Part shown: in pieces, positions 33,047-42,900 of the stretch
Numbering within the stretch: position 1 is the first letter of the stretch
Layout: every line of letters begins with the position of its first letter
Assembly (NCBI RefSeq): GCF_003236295.1
Contig: NZ_POTW01000011.1
Span: 46,070 to 110,069 of the forward strand
Direction: 5' to 3'
Length of the DNA stretch: 64,000 bases
Source of the DNA: Jiangella anatolica
GTDB taxonomy: Bacteria; Actinomycetota; Actinomycetes; Jiangellales; Jiangellaceae
Notes under the pieces: generated by a model
Database searches by the model: none
Told to the model about the DNA's origin: nothing
Seen by the model: the letters and a program-made list of their open reading frames with translations, nothing else
Position numbers and translations under genes: made by a program

Positions 33047-33193
33047 GGGCGGCCCCCTGATGCTGTTAAGACGGGGGCGCGGTGACGCGGGTCAAGTCCA
33101 AGCGCCCCAACCACAATCCCCCAGCACCCCACCGCGCTTGGACTTGAGGCGCGTCACCGCGCCCCCGACAATCGAAACAGCAGGGGGCCGCCC
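33047..33193. repeat. Long palindrome 3 of a three-unit array
   Basis: This is the best preserved unit, 147 bp. GGGCGGCCCCCT (33047) pairs with AGGGGGCCGCCC (to 33193). CGGGGGCGCGGTGACGCG (33072-33089) pairs exactly with 33150-33167, and TCAAGTCCAAGCGC (33092-33105) pairs exactly with 33134-33147. The central loop is 28 bases. Its core and its GGCCCCCT ends resemble unit 1, so the units share an origin. Confidence 0.92.
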
Positions 33194-33215
33194 ACCACTG
33201 TCGCAAACCGGCGAA

Positions 33216-33473
33216 CTAGGAAGTCGGCTGCTCGGGAGCCACGAACGTGCCCTTCCCATGCACGGTGAGGATCCGCCCGCGCTCCCGCAGCTCGACCATG
33301 GCCCGCCGCACCGTCAGATAGGCGACCCCGTACTCGACGGCGAGGTCGCGCTCGGGTGGGAGGCGGGCGCCCGGCCGGAGCTCGCCCGAGTCGATCCGGG
33401 CGCCGACATGGTCGGCGATGGCGACGTAGAGCAGTTCGTGTCCCTGCGGCGAGAACTCCGGCACGTCACCCAT
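33216..33473 (-). CDS. Short GntR-family regulator
   Basis: An 85-aa protein that is little more than a GntR winged-helix domain (ERDLAVEYGVAYLTVRRAMV, then LRERGRILTVHGKGTFV). There is no room for the usual effector-binding domain. ATG 33473 follows GTGAGGG. It is divergent from a small gene across 81 bases that contain a direct repeat, so autoregulation and control of that gene are likely. Confidence 0.9.
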   Translation of the reverse strand: MGDVPEFSPQGHELLYVAIADHVGARIDSGELRPGARLPPERDLAVEYGVAYLTVRRAMVELRERGRILTVHGKGTFVAPEQPTS

Positions 33474-33502
33474 GCCCTCACGATAGAAGCTCTGCTGACC
33501 TG

Positions 33503-33530
33503 CACAAAGGCCCTGAGCTATACAAAGGTC
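33503..33530. promoter_or_regulatory. Direct repeats, probable GntR operator
   Basis: CACAAAGGCC (33503-33512) and TACAAAGGTC (33521-33530) are direct repeats 18 bases apart, midway between the divergent genes. The second copy overlaps TATACA (33519-33524), a possible -10 box for the plus-strand gene. Spacing near two helical turns suits two dimers on one DNA face. Confidence 0.5.
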
Positions 33531-33554
33531 TACAGTGCCACTTAAAGTCAGCAC

Positions 33555-33824
33555 ATGCGCGAACAGACCTACTCCGGCTGGCTGCTCTGGAGTCGCCCGC
33601 CGGTTCGGCTGCTGGACGAGATCGTCGTCACCGATCGGGATGGGGCGACGGTCACCAACCGGCCGCTGCCGTACGGCACGGTCGGCACCCGAGGATGGGA
33701 CACCACCTTGCGGCAGCTCGGCTACGAGCGGCTCGGCGGCTGGATGCCCGCGACCGGCGGCTACGTGTGCCGCATCCGGCCGATCGACCCGCCGCCCGCC
33801 GGGGTGCTGGCCAAGACGGCCTAG
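33555..33824 (+). CDS. Small protein of unknown function
   Basis: An 89-aa protein with Trp-rich character (YSGWLLWSRPPVRLLDEIVV; GWDTTLRQLGYERLGGWMPA). There is no signal peptide or membrane helix. It is divergent from the short GntR regulator, which is the only clue to its role. Its TAG stop shares CTAG (33821-33824) with the stop of the opposite prenyl synthase gene. Codon use is like its neighbours, supporting it as a real gene. Confidence 0.7.
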   Translation: MREQTYSGWLLWSRPPVRLLDEIVVTDRDGATVTNRPLPYGTVGTRGWDTTLRQLGYERLGGWMPATGGYVCRIRPIDPPPAGVLAKTA

Positions 33825-34813
33825 GACATGCGGGTGACGACGGAGTCGCAGAGGGCGTGCAGGGCGGCGCGGGCCGGAACGTCCGGGAGGGCGGACAGCG
33901 TGGCCCGGGCGTCGTCGGCCCAGCGGCGGACGTCGGCGGAGGCCTCGGCCATCGCCGGGTGGGCGCGCAGCAGCTCCAGCGCCTCCGCGTGGTCGGCGTC
34001 GTCGGCCACGGGGCCGGAGATCAGCGACAGCAGCCGCTCGTCGCCGGGCTGGGCGGCCCGCCGGGCGTACAGGACGGGAAGCGTGGCGACGCCCTCCCGC
34101 AGGTCCGTGCCGGGGGTCTTGCCGGACAGCCGCTCCGAGCCGGCGATGTCCAGCAGGTCGTCGGCCAGCTGGAAGGCCATCCCGATCCGCTCGCCGAACT
34201 GGCCGAGCACCTCGACCTGCGACGGGTCGACGCCGGCGTGCAGGGCGCCCAGGCGGGTCGAGGCGGCGATGAGGGAGGCCGTCTTGTCCGACAGGACCGA
34301 CAGATAGTGCGCGACCGGGTCCTCGCCGTCGCGCGGGCCGAGCGTCTCGTGCAGCTGGCCGTGCACCAGGCGCTGGAACGTGCGCGCCTGGATCCGCACC
34401 GACTCCGGGCCGAGGTCGGCGAGCAGATCGGACGCGCAGGCGAACAGGAAGTCGCCGGTGAGGATCGCGACGGTGTTGTCCCACCGCGCGTTCGCGCTGG
34501 GGGCGCCCCGCCGCAGCTGCGCCTCGTCCATGACGTCGTCGTGGTAGAGAGTGCCGACGTGGGTCAGCTCGACGACGACGGCGGCCGGGACGACCTTCGG
34601 CGCGTCGAGGTCGCCGAACCCGGCCGCCAGCAGCGTCAGCAGCGGCCGGAACCGCTTGCCGCCGGCCTGGGTCAGGTGCCGCGAGCTCTCGCTGAGCATG
34701 GCGTCGTCGGACTTCACCGCCGCCAGCAGCCGCGCCTCGACGTCGTCGAGGGCAGCGCTGATCGACGCCTCGAGTGCGCCGTCGACCGACGGAATGCCCA
34801 GACCGCTGCTCAA
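33821..34813 (-). CDS. Polyprenyl diphosphate synthase (menaquinone side chain)
   Basis: A trans-prenyltransferase of 330 aa that elongates allylic diphosphates with IPP. The first Asp-rich motif is LYHDDVMDEAQLRRG, the second FQLADDLLDIAG, with GGKRFRPLLTLL near the N-terminus. TTG 34813 follows GGGGAGGGG. Its place at the end of the nuo operon, with menJ at the front, suggests it makes the long menaquinone side chain (GrcC/HepT type), though the chain length cannot be read from sequence. Confidence 0.9.
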   Translation of the reverse strand: MSSGLGIPSVDGALEASISAALDDVEARLLAAVKSDDAMLSESSRHLTQAGGKRFRPLLTLLAAGFGDLDAPKVVPAAVVVELTHVGTLYHDDVMDEAQLRRGAPSANARWDNTVAILTGDFLFACASDLLADLGPESVRIQARTFQRLVHGQLHETLGPRDGEDPVAHYLSVLSDKTASLIAASTRLGALHAGVDPSQVEVLGQFGERIGMAFQLADDLLDIAGSERLSGKTPGTDLREGVATLPVLYARRAAQPGDERLLSLISGPVADDADHAEALELLRAHPAMAEASADVRRWADDARATLSALPDVPARAALHALCDSVVTRMS

Positions 34814-34865
34814 CCCGGCCCCTCCCCGCTCAGCCGGGCACGTTCACCCAGCAGGAGCATCCACT

Positions 34866-36392
34866 CTAACGAACGAAGATGGACGCCTGCTGGGCCAGGT
34901 CCAGCAGCGGACCGGGCACGATGCCCAGCAGCAGCGTCGCCGCCGCGCCCAGCGTGATGCCGACCGCGGTCCACAGGCTCGGCACCGCGACGGTGGGCCC
35001 CTCCGGCGCGGGGTCGCTGAAGAACATCAGCACGATCACCCGCACGTAGAAGAACGCCGCCACGGCGCTGGCGATGACACCGACCACGACCAGCGGCGCG
35101 GCGCCGCCGTCGATGGCCGCCGTGAACACCGACAGCTTGCCGACGAAGCCGCTGGTCAGCGGGATGCCGGCGAACGCGAGCAGGAACAGCGCGAACGTCG
35201 CCGCCAGCACCGGCGAGCGGCGGCCCAGCCCGGCCCACTTGGCCAGGTGCGTCGCCTCGCCGCCGGAGTCGCGGACCAGCGTGACGACGGCGAACGCGCC
35301 GAGCGTCGCGATGCCGTACGTGGCCAGGTAGAACAGGATCGCCCCGGTGGCCGACGAGTCCGCGGCCACCATCGCGGTCAGCACGAACCCGGCGTGCGCG
35401 ATGGACGAGTAGGCCAGCATCCGCTTGATGTCGGTCTGTGTGAGCGCGACGACGGCGCCGACCAGCATGGTGGCGATCGCGACGGCCCACAGCATCGGCT
35501 GCCAGTCGGTGCGCAGCCCGCCGAACGCGACGTAGAACAGCCGCACCAGCGCGCCGAACGCGGCGAGCTTCGTGCAGGCCGCCATGAACCCGGTGATCGG
35601 CGTCGGCGCGCCCTGGTAGACGTCGGGCGTCCACGAGTGGAACGGCACCGCGCCGACCTTGAACAGCAGGCCGACGGCCATCAGCCCGACGCCGGCCAGC
35701 AGGATGCCGTCCTGGCCGACGTTCGCCGTCAGCGCCTCGGAGATCTCGCCGAACCGCAGCGTGCCGGCGTAGCCGTAGACGAACGCCATGCCGAACAGGA
35801 AGATCGCCGACGAGAACGCGCCGAGCAGGAAGTACTTGAGCGCCGCCTCCTGCGAGAGCAGCCGGCGCCGGCGGGCCATGCCGCACAGCAGGTACAGCGG
35901 CAGCGACATGACCTCGAGCGCGATGAACAGCATCAGCAGGTCGTTCGCGGCCGGGAACAGCATCATGCCGCCGACGGCGAACAGCACCAGCGGGTAGACC
36001 TCGGTCTGCAGCATCCGCTCGCGGACGAGGACCCGCTCCTCCTCGCTGCCCGGCAGCGACGACGCCGACGGGGCGAACGCGTCGCCGCCGGCCTCCAGCC
36101 GCCGCTCGGCGAAGAACCCGACGCTGATGATCGCCAGCACCAGGATGGTGCCCTGCAGGAACAGCGCCGGCCCGTCGATCGCGACCGCGCCGACCGCCGC
36201 CACCATGCCGGTGCCGGCCAGCAGGATCACCTGGACCAGCGCCGCCACCAGCGCCACCAGCGACAGCCCGACCTGGATCGGGTGCCGCAGCCGGCGCGGC
36301 GCGAACGCCTCGATCAGCACGCCGACGACGGCGGCGCCGAAGATCGTGATGAGCGGCGCCAGCTCCGCGTACTCGATGGTCGGGGCGTTCAC
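34866..36392 (-). CDS. nuoN: NADH-quinone oxidoreductase subunit N
   Basis: Antiporter-like membrane subunit of NDH-1, 508 aa with about 14 helices. The family region GAVPFHSWTPDVYQGAPTPI is present, with the key Lys in FKVGAVPF and the discontinuous helix near TQTDIKRMLAYSSIAHAGF. GTG 36392 overlaps the nuoM stop (GTGA). It is the last nuo gene; the prenyl synthase starts 52 bases on. Confidence 0.96.
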   Translation of the reverse strand: MNAPTIEYAELAPLITIFGAAVVGVLIEAFAPRRLRHPIQVGLSLVALVAALVQVILLAGTGMVAAVGAVAIDGPALFLQGTILVLAIISVGFFAERRLEAGGDAFAPSASSLPGSEEERVLVRERMLQTEVYPLVLFAVGGMMLFPAANDLLMLFIALEVMSLPLYLLCGMARRRRLLSQEAALKYFLLGAFSSAIFLFGMAFVYGYAGTLRFGEISEALTANVGQDGILLAGVGLMAVGLLFKVGAVPFHSWTPDVYQGAPTPITGFMAACTKLAAFGALVRLFYVAFGGLRTDWQPMLWAVAIATMLVGAVVALTQTDIKRMLAYSSIAHAGFVLTAMVAADSSATGAILFYLATYGIATLGAFAVVTLVRDSGGEATHLAKWAGLGRRSPVLAATFALFLLAFAGIPLTSGFVGKLSVFTAAIDGGAAPLVVVGVIASAVAAFFYVRVIVLMFFSDPAPEGPTVAVPSLWTAVGITLGAAATLLLGIVPGPLLDLAQQASIFVR

Positions 36393-37930
36393 CGGCCAGT
36401 CCCTTCCTCGACGTGTTCAGCGACGGGAGCCAGCGGCTCGGGTGGTTCGACGCCGACCTCGACCAGCGTCGGCTCGACGGCCTCGTCGATCGCGTCGGTC
36501 AGCGGCTTGGGGAAGAACCCGACCACCAGCAGCAGCGCGAGCAGCGGAGCGACGACGACGGCCTCGCGGGTGCGCAGGTCGGGCATGCCCTCGACGGCCG
36601 GCTGGACGGGACCGGTCATCGTCCGCTGGTAGAGCCACAGGATGTACAGCGCGGACAGCACGATGCCGAGCGTCGCGATGATCGCCGCCGGCCGGTACCG
36701 CGTGAACGTCCCGGAGATGACCAGGAACTCGGACAGGAACGTCGCCAGCGGCGGCAGCGCCAGCCCGGACAGGCCGGCCACGAGGAACACGCCGGCCAGC
36801 TTCGGCGCCGGCTTCTGCACGCCGCCGAAGTCGTCGACCTGCCGCGACCCGCGCCGGTTGATGAGGAAGCCGACGACCACGAACAGCGCGATCGTCGACA
36901 GGCCGTGGTTCACCATGTAGAAGGTCGCGCCGGTGGCGGCCTGGCCGGACAGCGCGAAGATGCCCAGCACGATGAAGCCGAAGTGCGAGATCGACGTGTA
37001 GCCGATCAGCCGCTTGAGGTCGGTCTGCCCGATCGCCAGCAGCGCGCCGTAGATGATGCTGACGACGGCGAGCGCGACGATCACCGGCGCGGCGTCGCGG
37101 GACGCGTCCGGGAACAGCGGCAGCACCAGCGCGATCATGCCGTAGGTGCCGACCTTGTCCGCGACACCGGACAGGAACGCCGCGTTCGACGGCGTCGCCT
37201 CGGCCGCGGCGTCGGGCAGCCAGGTGTGGAACGGCCACAGCGGCGCCTTGATCGCGAACGCCAGCATGAAGCCGACGAACAGCCACCACTGCGTGGTGGT
37301 GTCGATGTCCAGCGCGATCAGGTCGGGCAGGAAGAACGACGGGTTGCCGGCGTCGACGGACTGGACGTACAGCCCGATGACGGCGGCCAGCATGGCCAGG
37401 CCGCCGACCAGGTTGTACAGCAGGAACTTGACCGCGGCGTAGCGGCGCTGCGGCCCGCCGTACATGCCGATCATGAAGTACAGCGGGATCAGCATCGCCT
37501 CGAAGACGACGTAGAACAGCAGCACGTCCTGGGAGAGGAACGCGGTCAGCGTCAGCGCCTCGACGACGAGCAGCAGCGCGAAGAACGCCTTCGGGTCGCG
37601 CTGCTCGTCCTCGGCCTCGCGCCACATCGCCAGCGCGACGATCGGCGTGGCCAGCACCGTCAGCGCCATCAACGCGAGGCTGATGCCGTGCACGTCCAGC
37701 GCCCACGAGGCACCGAACTCCGGGATCCACTCGTAGGTCTCGGACTCGACGCCCATGTCGACGTCGAACAGGTACTGGATGCTGATCAGCGCGCCGACCA
37801 GCAGCGTCAGCAGCGCGAAGCCGGTGGCGACCTGCTTGGCGAGCGGGCCCCGCCCGGACGGCACCAGCGCGGTGAGCACCGCACCGAGCGCCGGCAGCGC
37901 GATGAGCGTGGTCAACCAGGGAAAGGTCAC
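36389..37930 (-). CDS. nuoM: NADH-quinone oxidoreductase subunit M
   Basis: Antiporter-like proton-pumping subunit, 513 aa. Motifs include [20 protein letters not shown] and [23 protein letters not shown] 37930 (start [15 protein letters not shown]) overlaps the nuoL stop as GTGA, which rules out longer in-frame starts inside nuoL. The C-terminal 20 residues are acidic and Pro-rich. Confidence 0.96.
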   Translation of the reverse strand: MTFPWLTTLIALPALGAVLTALVPSGRGPLAKQVATGFALLTLLVGALISIQYLFDVDMGVESETYEWIPEFGASWALDVHGISLALMALTVLATPIVALAMWREAEDEQRDPKAFFALLLVVEALTLTAFLSQDVLLFYVVFEAMLIPLYFMIGMYGGPQRRYAAVKFLLYNLVGGLAMLAAVIGLYVQSVDAGNPSFFLPDLIALDIDTTTQWWLFVGFMLAFAIKAPLWPFHTWLPDAAAEATPSNAAFLSGVADKVGTYGMIALVLPLFPDASRDAAPVIVALAVVSIIYGALLAIGQTDLKRLIGYTSISHFGFIVLGIFALSGQAATGATFYMVNHGLSTIALFVVVGFLINRRGSRQVDDFGGVQKPAPKLAGVFLVAGLSGLALPPLATFLSEFLVISGTFTRYRPAAIIATLGIVLSALYILWLYQRTMTGPVQPAVEGMPDLRTREAVVVAPLLALLLVVGFFPKPLTDAIDEAVEPTLVEVGVEPPEPLAPVAEHVEEGTGR

Positions 37931-39885
37931 GGCAGCCTCACCAACAGCATGGCCAGCACGACGACGCCGACGCCGCCGAGCATCGTCGCGGCATAGGAAC
38001 GGACGAACCCGGTCTGCCAGCGCCGCAGCCGGGCCGACAGCCCGCCGACGGCGGTGGCGGTGCCGACCACGGCGCCGTCGACGCCGCGGTTCTCGAAGTA
38101 GACCAGCGAGCGGGTCAGGTACTGGCCCGGCCGCATGAACACCGCCTCGTTGAACGCGTCGCCGTAGAGGTCGTTGCGGGCGGCGACGGTGAGCGGGTTG
38201 CCGGCCGGGACGTCCTCGCGGACGGCGCGGTGGCCGTACATCGCCCAGGCGACCGCGACACCGGCGACGACGGTGGCCAGCGTGATGGTGATCAGCAGCC
38301 ACAGCGGCATCGGCAGGTCGTGGTGCGCCTCACCGGTGACCGGCGCCAGCCAGTCGACGATGTCCGCGCCCAGGTACAGCAGCCCGAACCCGCCGATGAC
38401 CGAGAGCACCGCCAGGACGATCAGCGGGACGGTCATGACCGGCGGCGACTCGTGCGGTGGGTCGCTGTGCTGCCATCGCCGGTTGCCGAAGAACGTCATG
38501 AGCATGAGCCGGGTCATGTAGAACGCGGTGATGCCGGCGCCCAGCAGCGTGGCCAGGCCGACGACCCAGTTGTCCGCGAACGCCGCCTCGATGATCTTGT
38601 CCTTGGAGAAGTACCCGGCGAACGGCGGGATGCCGATGATGGCCAGGTAGCCCATCGCGAACGTGATGAAGGTGACCGGCATCATGATCCGCAGCCCGCC
38701 GTAGCGGCGCATGTTGACCTCGTCGTGCATGCCGTGCATCACCGAGCCGGCGCCGAGGAACATGTTGGCCTTGAAGAAGCCGTGCGTCAGCAGGTGGAAG
38801 ATCGCGAACGCGTACCCGGCCGGGCCGAGCCCCGCCGCGAGCGTCATGTAGCCGATCTGGCTCATCGTGGAGCCGGCCAGCGCCTTCTTGATGTCGTCCT
38901 TGGCGCAACCGATGATCGCACCCATGAGCAGCGTGATCGCGCCGACGACGACGACCGCGGTGCGCGCGTCCGGCGCGAGGTCGTAGATCGCGGCGGACCG
39001 GACGATCAGGTAGACGCCGGCGGTCACCATGGTGGCCGCGTGGATCAACGCCGACACCGGGGTCGGGCCCTCCATCGCGTCCAGCAGCCAGGACTGCAGC
39101 GGGAACTGTGCGGACTTGCCGCAGGCGCCGAGCAGCAGGAACAGCCCGATGACGGTGACCCAGCCGGTCGAGGCGCCCTCGGCCGACGCGAACACGACGT
39201 CGAAGGCGGTCGAGCCGAAGACGGTGATCATCGACGCCATCGCGAGGACCATGCCCATGTCGCCGACGCGGTTGACGACGAACGCCTTCTTCGCCGCGAC
39301 CGCCGCCGAGTTCTTGTGCTGCCAGAACCCGATCAGCAGGTACGACGCCAGGCCGACGCCCTCCCAGCCGATGAACAGCACCAGGTAGTCCGAGGCCAGG
39401 ACCAGCAGCAGCATCGCCGCGACGAACAGGTTCAGGTAGCCGAAGAACCGTCGCCGCCGCTCGTCGTGCTCCATGTAGCCGATCGAGTAAACGTGGATCA
39501 GCGACCCGACGCCGGTGATCAGCAGCACGAACGCCATAGACAGCTGGTCCAGCAGCAGGCTGACGTCGACGCTGTAGCCGCCGGCGTTGACGTACTCCCA
39601 GAGCTGGACGGTGAACGCGCGGCCGTCGGACGGCTCGCCGAGCATGGCGAAGAACAGCACCAGGCCCATGACGAACGACGCGATCGACGCCCCGCAGCCG
39701 ATCAGGTGGCCCACCCTGTCCGTGCGCCGCCCGCCCAGCAGCAGGATCGCGGCGCCCAGCAGCGGGAACGCGATGAGCAGCCAGGTCAGGTCGAACACGC
39801 CGGTGGCGGAGACGACCGCCTGGCCGCCGCCGTGCCCGCCCTCGGTGGCGACAGCCGTCGCCAGCGCGCTGAGTGTGGAAGTCAC
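37927..39885 (-). CDS. nuoL: NADH-quinone oxidoreductase subunit L
   Basis: The largest antiporter-like subunit with the lateral helix, 652 aa. Signatures are [40 protein letters not shown] and [20 protein letters not shown]. It begins 16 bases after nuoK and its stop overlaps the nuoM start. Confidence 0.96.
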   Translation of the reverse strand: MTSTLSALATAVATEGGHGGGQAVVSATGVFDLTWLLIAFPLLGAAILLLGGRRTDRVGHLIGCGASIASFVMGLVLFFAMLGEPSDGRAFTVQLWEYVNAGGYSVDVSLLLDQLSMAFVLLITGVGSLIHVYSIGYMEHDERRRRFFGYLNLFVAAMLLLVLASDYLVLFIGWEGVGLASYLLIGFWQHKNSAAVAAKKAFVVNRVGDMGMVLAMASMITVFGSTAFDVVFASAEGASTGWVTVIGLFLLLGACGKSAQFPLQSWLLDAMEGPTPVSALIHAATMVTAGVYLIVRSAAIYDLAPDARTAVVVVGAITLLMGAIIGCAKDDIKKALAGSTMSQIGYMTLAAGLGPAGYAFAIFHLLTHGFFKANMFLGAGSVMHGMHDEVNMRRYGGLRIMMPVTFITFAMGYLAIIGIPPFAGYFSKDKIIEAAFADNWVVGLATLLGAGITAFYMTRLMLMTFFGNRRWQHSDPPHESPPVMTVPLIVLAVLSVIGGFGLLYLGADIVDWLAPVTGEAHHDLPMPLWLLITITLATVVAGVAVAWAMYGHRAVREDVPAGNPLTVAARNDLYGDAFNEAVFMRPGQYLTRSLVYFENRGVDGAVVGTATAVGGLSARLRRWQTGFVRSYAATMLGGVGVVVLAMLLVRLP

Positions 39886-39901
39886 TGGTTCCTCACGCCC
39901 G

Positions 39902-40201
39902 TCAGAGCTTCAGCAGGCTGGCGTCGTCGACCGACGCGGACCTGCGAGTTCGGAAGATCGTCACGATGATCGCCAGCCCGACGACGACCTCGGCGGCCGC
40001 CACGACCATGACGAAGAACGCCACGATCTGGCCGTCGAGGTTGCCGTGCATCCGGGCGAAGGTGACGAACGACAGGTTGGCCGCGTTGAGCATCAGCTCG
40101 ACCGACATGAACGCGATCAGCGCGTTGCGCCGGACGAGCACGCCGGCCGCGCCGATCGAGAACAGGATGATCGACAGCACCAGGTAGTTGGTCGGGTTCA
40201 T
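39902..40201 (-). CDS. nuoK: NADH-quinone oxidoreductase subunit K
   Basis: Small membrane subunit, 99 aa, three helices, with the conserved Glu in [14 protein letters not shown] (helix 2) and a second Glu in [16 protein letters not shown] 40201 overlaps the nuoJ stop (ATGA). Confidence 0.97.
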   Translation of the reverse strand: MNPTNYLVLSIILFSIGAAGVLVRRNALIAFMSVELMLNAANLSFVTFARMHGNLDGQIVAFFVMVVAAAEVVVGLAIIVTIFRTRRSASVDDASLLKL

Positions 40202-41013
40202 GCGCGCTCACCTCCGTTCGTGTCGTCGTCGCCGCCGACCGGCTCGTCGGTCTCGCCCTCGGCGCCCGCCTCGATGTCGGCCGGCGTCGGGTGGTGCCGG
40301 AACTCCTCGGTGGAGCGGGCCGCGCCGCGGGCCACCAGGACCCGGTTGATCGACGCCTCGCTCGGGGTGCCGTCGGGCAGCAGGGCCGGGGTGTCCACGG
40401 CGTTGTGCCGCGCGTACACGCCCGGGACCGGCAGGCCGGCCGCCTCTCCGGGCGGGCCCTCGGTGAACCGCTTGATCGACAGTTCCTTCTGGGTCGGACG
40501 GTGGAACAGCCGCTCCCGGTGGGTCAGCGTCATGGCGCCGACGGCGGCGGTGATCAGCAGCGCCGCCACCACCTCGAAGGCCCACACGTAGGTGCCGAAG
40601 ATCGCGTCGGCGATGGCCGGCACGTTGCCGTCCGGCGTCGCCTGCGCCAGGCCCGTGGGCTCCGACGGCAGCGTCGCCCGCACCGTCACCCCCGTCAGCA
40701 GCACGATGACGCCGAGCACCGCGAGCGTGGCCGCGGCCCGCTGGCCGCGGATCGTCTCGACCCGCGAGTCCGACGAGTCGACGCCGACCAGCATGATCAC
40801 GAACAGGAACAGCATCATGATCGCGCCGGTGTAGACGACGATCTGCACGACGCCGAGGAACGGCGCCTCCTGCGCGATGTAGAACAGCGCCAGCGAGATC
40901 ATCGTGAGGGCGAGGCTCAGCGCACCGTGCACGGCCTTGCGCGCGAACACCAGGCCGAGCGCGCCGAGCACGGCGATCGGCGCCATGATCCAGAAGAGGG
41001 CCGTCTCGCCCAT
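40198..41013 (-). CDS. nuoJ: NADH-quinone oxidoreductase subunit J
   Basis: Membrane subunit with five helices ([20 protein letters not shown] carries the conserved Tyr and pi-bulge region). At 271 aa it is about 80-100 residues longer than NuoJ of E. coli. The extra C-terminal part is a hydrophilic, acidic cytoplasmic tail ending [16 protein letters not shown]. It overlaps nuoI by one base (TGATG). Confidence 0.95.
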   Translation of the reverse strand: MGETALFWIMAPIAVLGALGLVFARKAVHGALSLALTMISLALFYIAQEAPFLGVVQIVVYTGAIMMLFLFVIMLVGVDSSDSRVETIRGQRAAATLAVLGVIVLLTGVTVRATLPSEPTGLAQATPDGNVPAIADAIFGTYVWAFEVVAALLITAAVGAMTLTHRERLFHRPTQKELSIKRFTEGPPGEAAGLPVPGVYARHNAVDTPALLPDGTPSEASINRVLVARGAARSTEEFRHHPTPADIEAGAEGETDEPVGGDDDTNGGERA

Positions 41014-41540
41014 CAGGCCCCCTCACCGCTGGAGCGGCCGAGGCCGGCGCCGAGGTAGTAGTCGCGCTCGTCGTCGCCCAGCCGCATCGGGTGCGGCGGC
41101 TCCTCCATGCCGGGGAGCAGCGGTGCGAGCAGGTCCTTCTTCTCGTAGATGAGGCTCTCGCGGGTGTGGTCGGCGAGCTCGTACTCGTTGGTCATCGTCA
41201 GCGCGCGGGTCGGGCACGCCTCGATGCACAGCCCGCAGAGGATGCAGCGCAGGTAGTTGATCTGGTAGACGCGGCCGTACCGCTCGCCCGGCGAGAAGCG
41301 CTCGTCCTCGGTGTTGGAGGCGCCCTCGACGTAGATGGCGTCGGCCGGACACGCCCACGCGCACAGCTCGCAGCCGACGCACTTCTCCAGGCCGTCGGGG
41401 TGCCGGTTGAGCTGGTGCCGGCCGTGGAACCGCGGCGCCACCGGATGCGGGTGCTCCGGGTACTGCTCGGTGACCGGCTTGCGGAACATGGTCCGGAACG
41501 TGACTCCGAACCCCGCCACCGGGTCGAGGAACTTAGGCAC
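41013..41540 (-). CDS. nuoI: NADH-quinone oxidoreductase subunit I
   Basis: A 175-aa ferredoxin-like subunit carrying clusters N6a and N6b. The Cys sets are [12 protein letters not shown] and [12 protein letters not shown]. It starts [20 protein letters not shown] and overlaps nuoH by 8 bases. Confidence 0.97.
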   Translation of the reverse strand: MPKFLDPVAGFGVTFRTMFRKPVTEQYPEHPHPVAPRFHGRHQLNRHPDGLEKCVGCELCAWACPADAIYVEGASNTEDERFSPGERYGRVYQINYLRCILCGLCIEACPTRALTMTNEYELADHTRESLIYEKKDLLAPLLPGMEEPPHPMRLGDDERDYYLGAGLGRSSGEGA

Positions 41541-42861
41541 GACTGCTCTCCTCGGTACGTTCGTCGGTCTTGGTGGTGGCCCCGGTTGGGGTCACGGGGA
41601 TGCGCGCCGCCACGAACTCCTGGCCAGGCATCGGCGGGACCGGGTGGCCGCCGGCGAACGCGTCGAACGGCGCCGGTTCGGCCGGCTCGGTCTCCTCCGG
41701 CTGCTTCTTCTCCGGGATCAGCAGGCTGCCGATCAGCAGCACCGCGACCGCGATGCCGCCGTACAGCAGGATCTGGTTGCGCTCGATGCCCTCGTTGAAC
41801 GCCAGCCGCATGCCCGCCACCGCGACGATCCAGACCAGCGAGACCGGCAGCAGCACCTTCCAGCAGAAGTGCATGAACTGGTCGTACCGCAGCCGGGGCA
41901 GCGTGCCGCGCAGCCAGATGAACACGAAGATCAGCAGGATGACCTTGGCGAAGAACCACAGCAGCGGCCACCAGCCGGTGTTGAACATGCCGTCGTTGAT
42001 CGCCGACAGCGGCCACGGCGCCCGCCAACCGCCCAGGAACAGCGTCGTGGCGATCGCGGAGACGTTGACCATGTTGATGTACTCGGCGAGGAAGAACATC
42101 GCGTACTTGATCGACGAGTACTCGGTGCCCCAGCCGGCCACCAGCTCGCCCTCGGCCTCGGGAAGGTCGAACGGCGCCCGGTTCGTCTCGCCCACCATCG
42201 CGATGAGATAGATGATGAACGACGGCAACAGGATGATGCCGTACCAGAGCCGCTCCTGCTCCGCGACGATGCCCGACGTCGACATGGTGCCGGCGAACAG
42301 GAACACGCCGACGAACGACAGCCCCATGACCAGCTCGTACGAGATGACCTGCGCGGTCGAGCGCAGGCCGCCGAGCAGCGGGTAGGTCGAGCCGCTGGAC
42401 CAGCCGGCCATCATCAGCCCGTACACCCCGACCGACGCGATGGCCAGCGTGAACAGCACCGCCACCGGCATGTCGGTGAGCTGCAGCCGGGTCTCGTGGC
42501 CGAAGATCGACACCTCGGGGCCCAGCGGGATGACCGACAGGATCAGGAACGACGGGATCACCGCGACCAGTGGCGCGGCGATGTAGACGATCTTGTCCGC
42601 GGCCTTCGGGATGATGTCCTCTTTGAACATCAGCTTCACGCCGTCGGCGAGGCTCTGCAGGCTGCCGAACGGCCCGGTGCGGTTCGGGCCGAGGCGGTGC
42701 TGCATGCGAGCGACGACCTTGCGCTCGAACACGATGTTGAACAGCGTCAGGACGACGCACAGCACGAAGATCGCCAGGCACTTGATGGCGATGATCCACC
42801 ACGGGTCGTTGCCGAACCCGGCGATCTCGTCTCCGGTGGTCTCCGCGGCCAGGGCGATCAC
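41533..42861 (-). CDS. nuoH: NADH-quinone oxidoreductase subunit H
   Basis: Quinone-pocket membrane subunit, 442 aa, eight helices. Signatures are [20 protein letters not shown] and [20 protein letters not shown], and [15 protein letters not shown] near the C-terminus. The last 60 residues are a Pro/Glu-rich tail absent in E. coli but usual in actinobacteria. GTG 42861 has only a weak ribosome binding site, 39 bases after the nuoG stop. Confidence 0.95.
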   Translation of the reverse strand: MIALAAETTGDEIAGFGNDPWWIIAIKCLAIFVLCVVLTLFNIVFERKVVARMQHRLGPNRTGPFGSLQSLADGVKLMFKEDIIPKAADKIVYIAAPLVAVIPSFLILSVIPLGPEVSIFGHETRLQLTDMPVAVLFTLAIASVGVYGLMMAGWSSGSTYPLLGGLRSTAQVISYELVMGLSFVGVFLFAGTMSTSGIVAEQERLWYGIILLPSFIIYLIAMVGETNRAPFDLPEAEGELVAGWGTEYSSIKYAMFFLAEYINMVNVSAIATTLFLGGWRAPWPLSAINDGMFNTGWWPLLWFFAKVILLIFVFIWLRGTLPRLRYDQFMHFCWKVLLPVSLVWIVAVAGMRLAFNEGIERNQILLYGGIAVAVLLIGSLLIPEKKQPEETEPAEPAPFDAFAGGHPVPPMPGQEFVAARIPVTPTGATTKTDERTEESSRA

Positions 42862-42900
42862 GATGGCACCGTCACATTCTGACGTCGGGTCATGCGGGGA

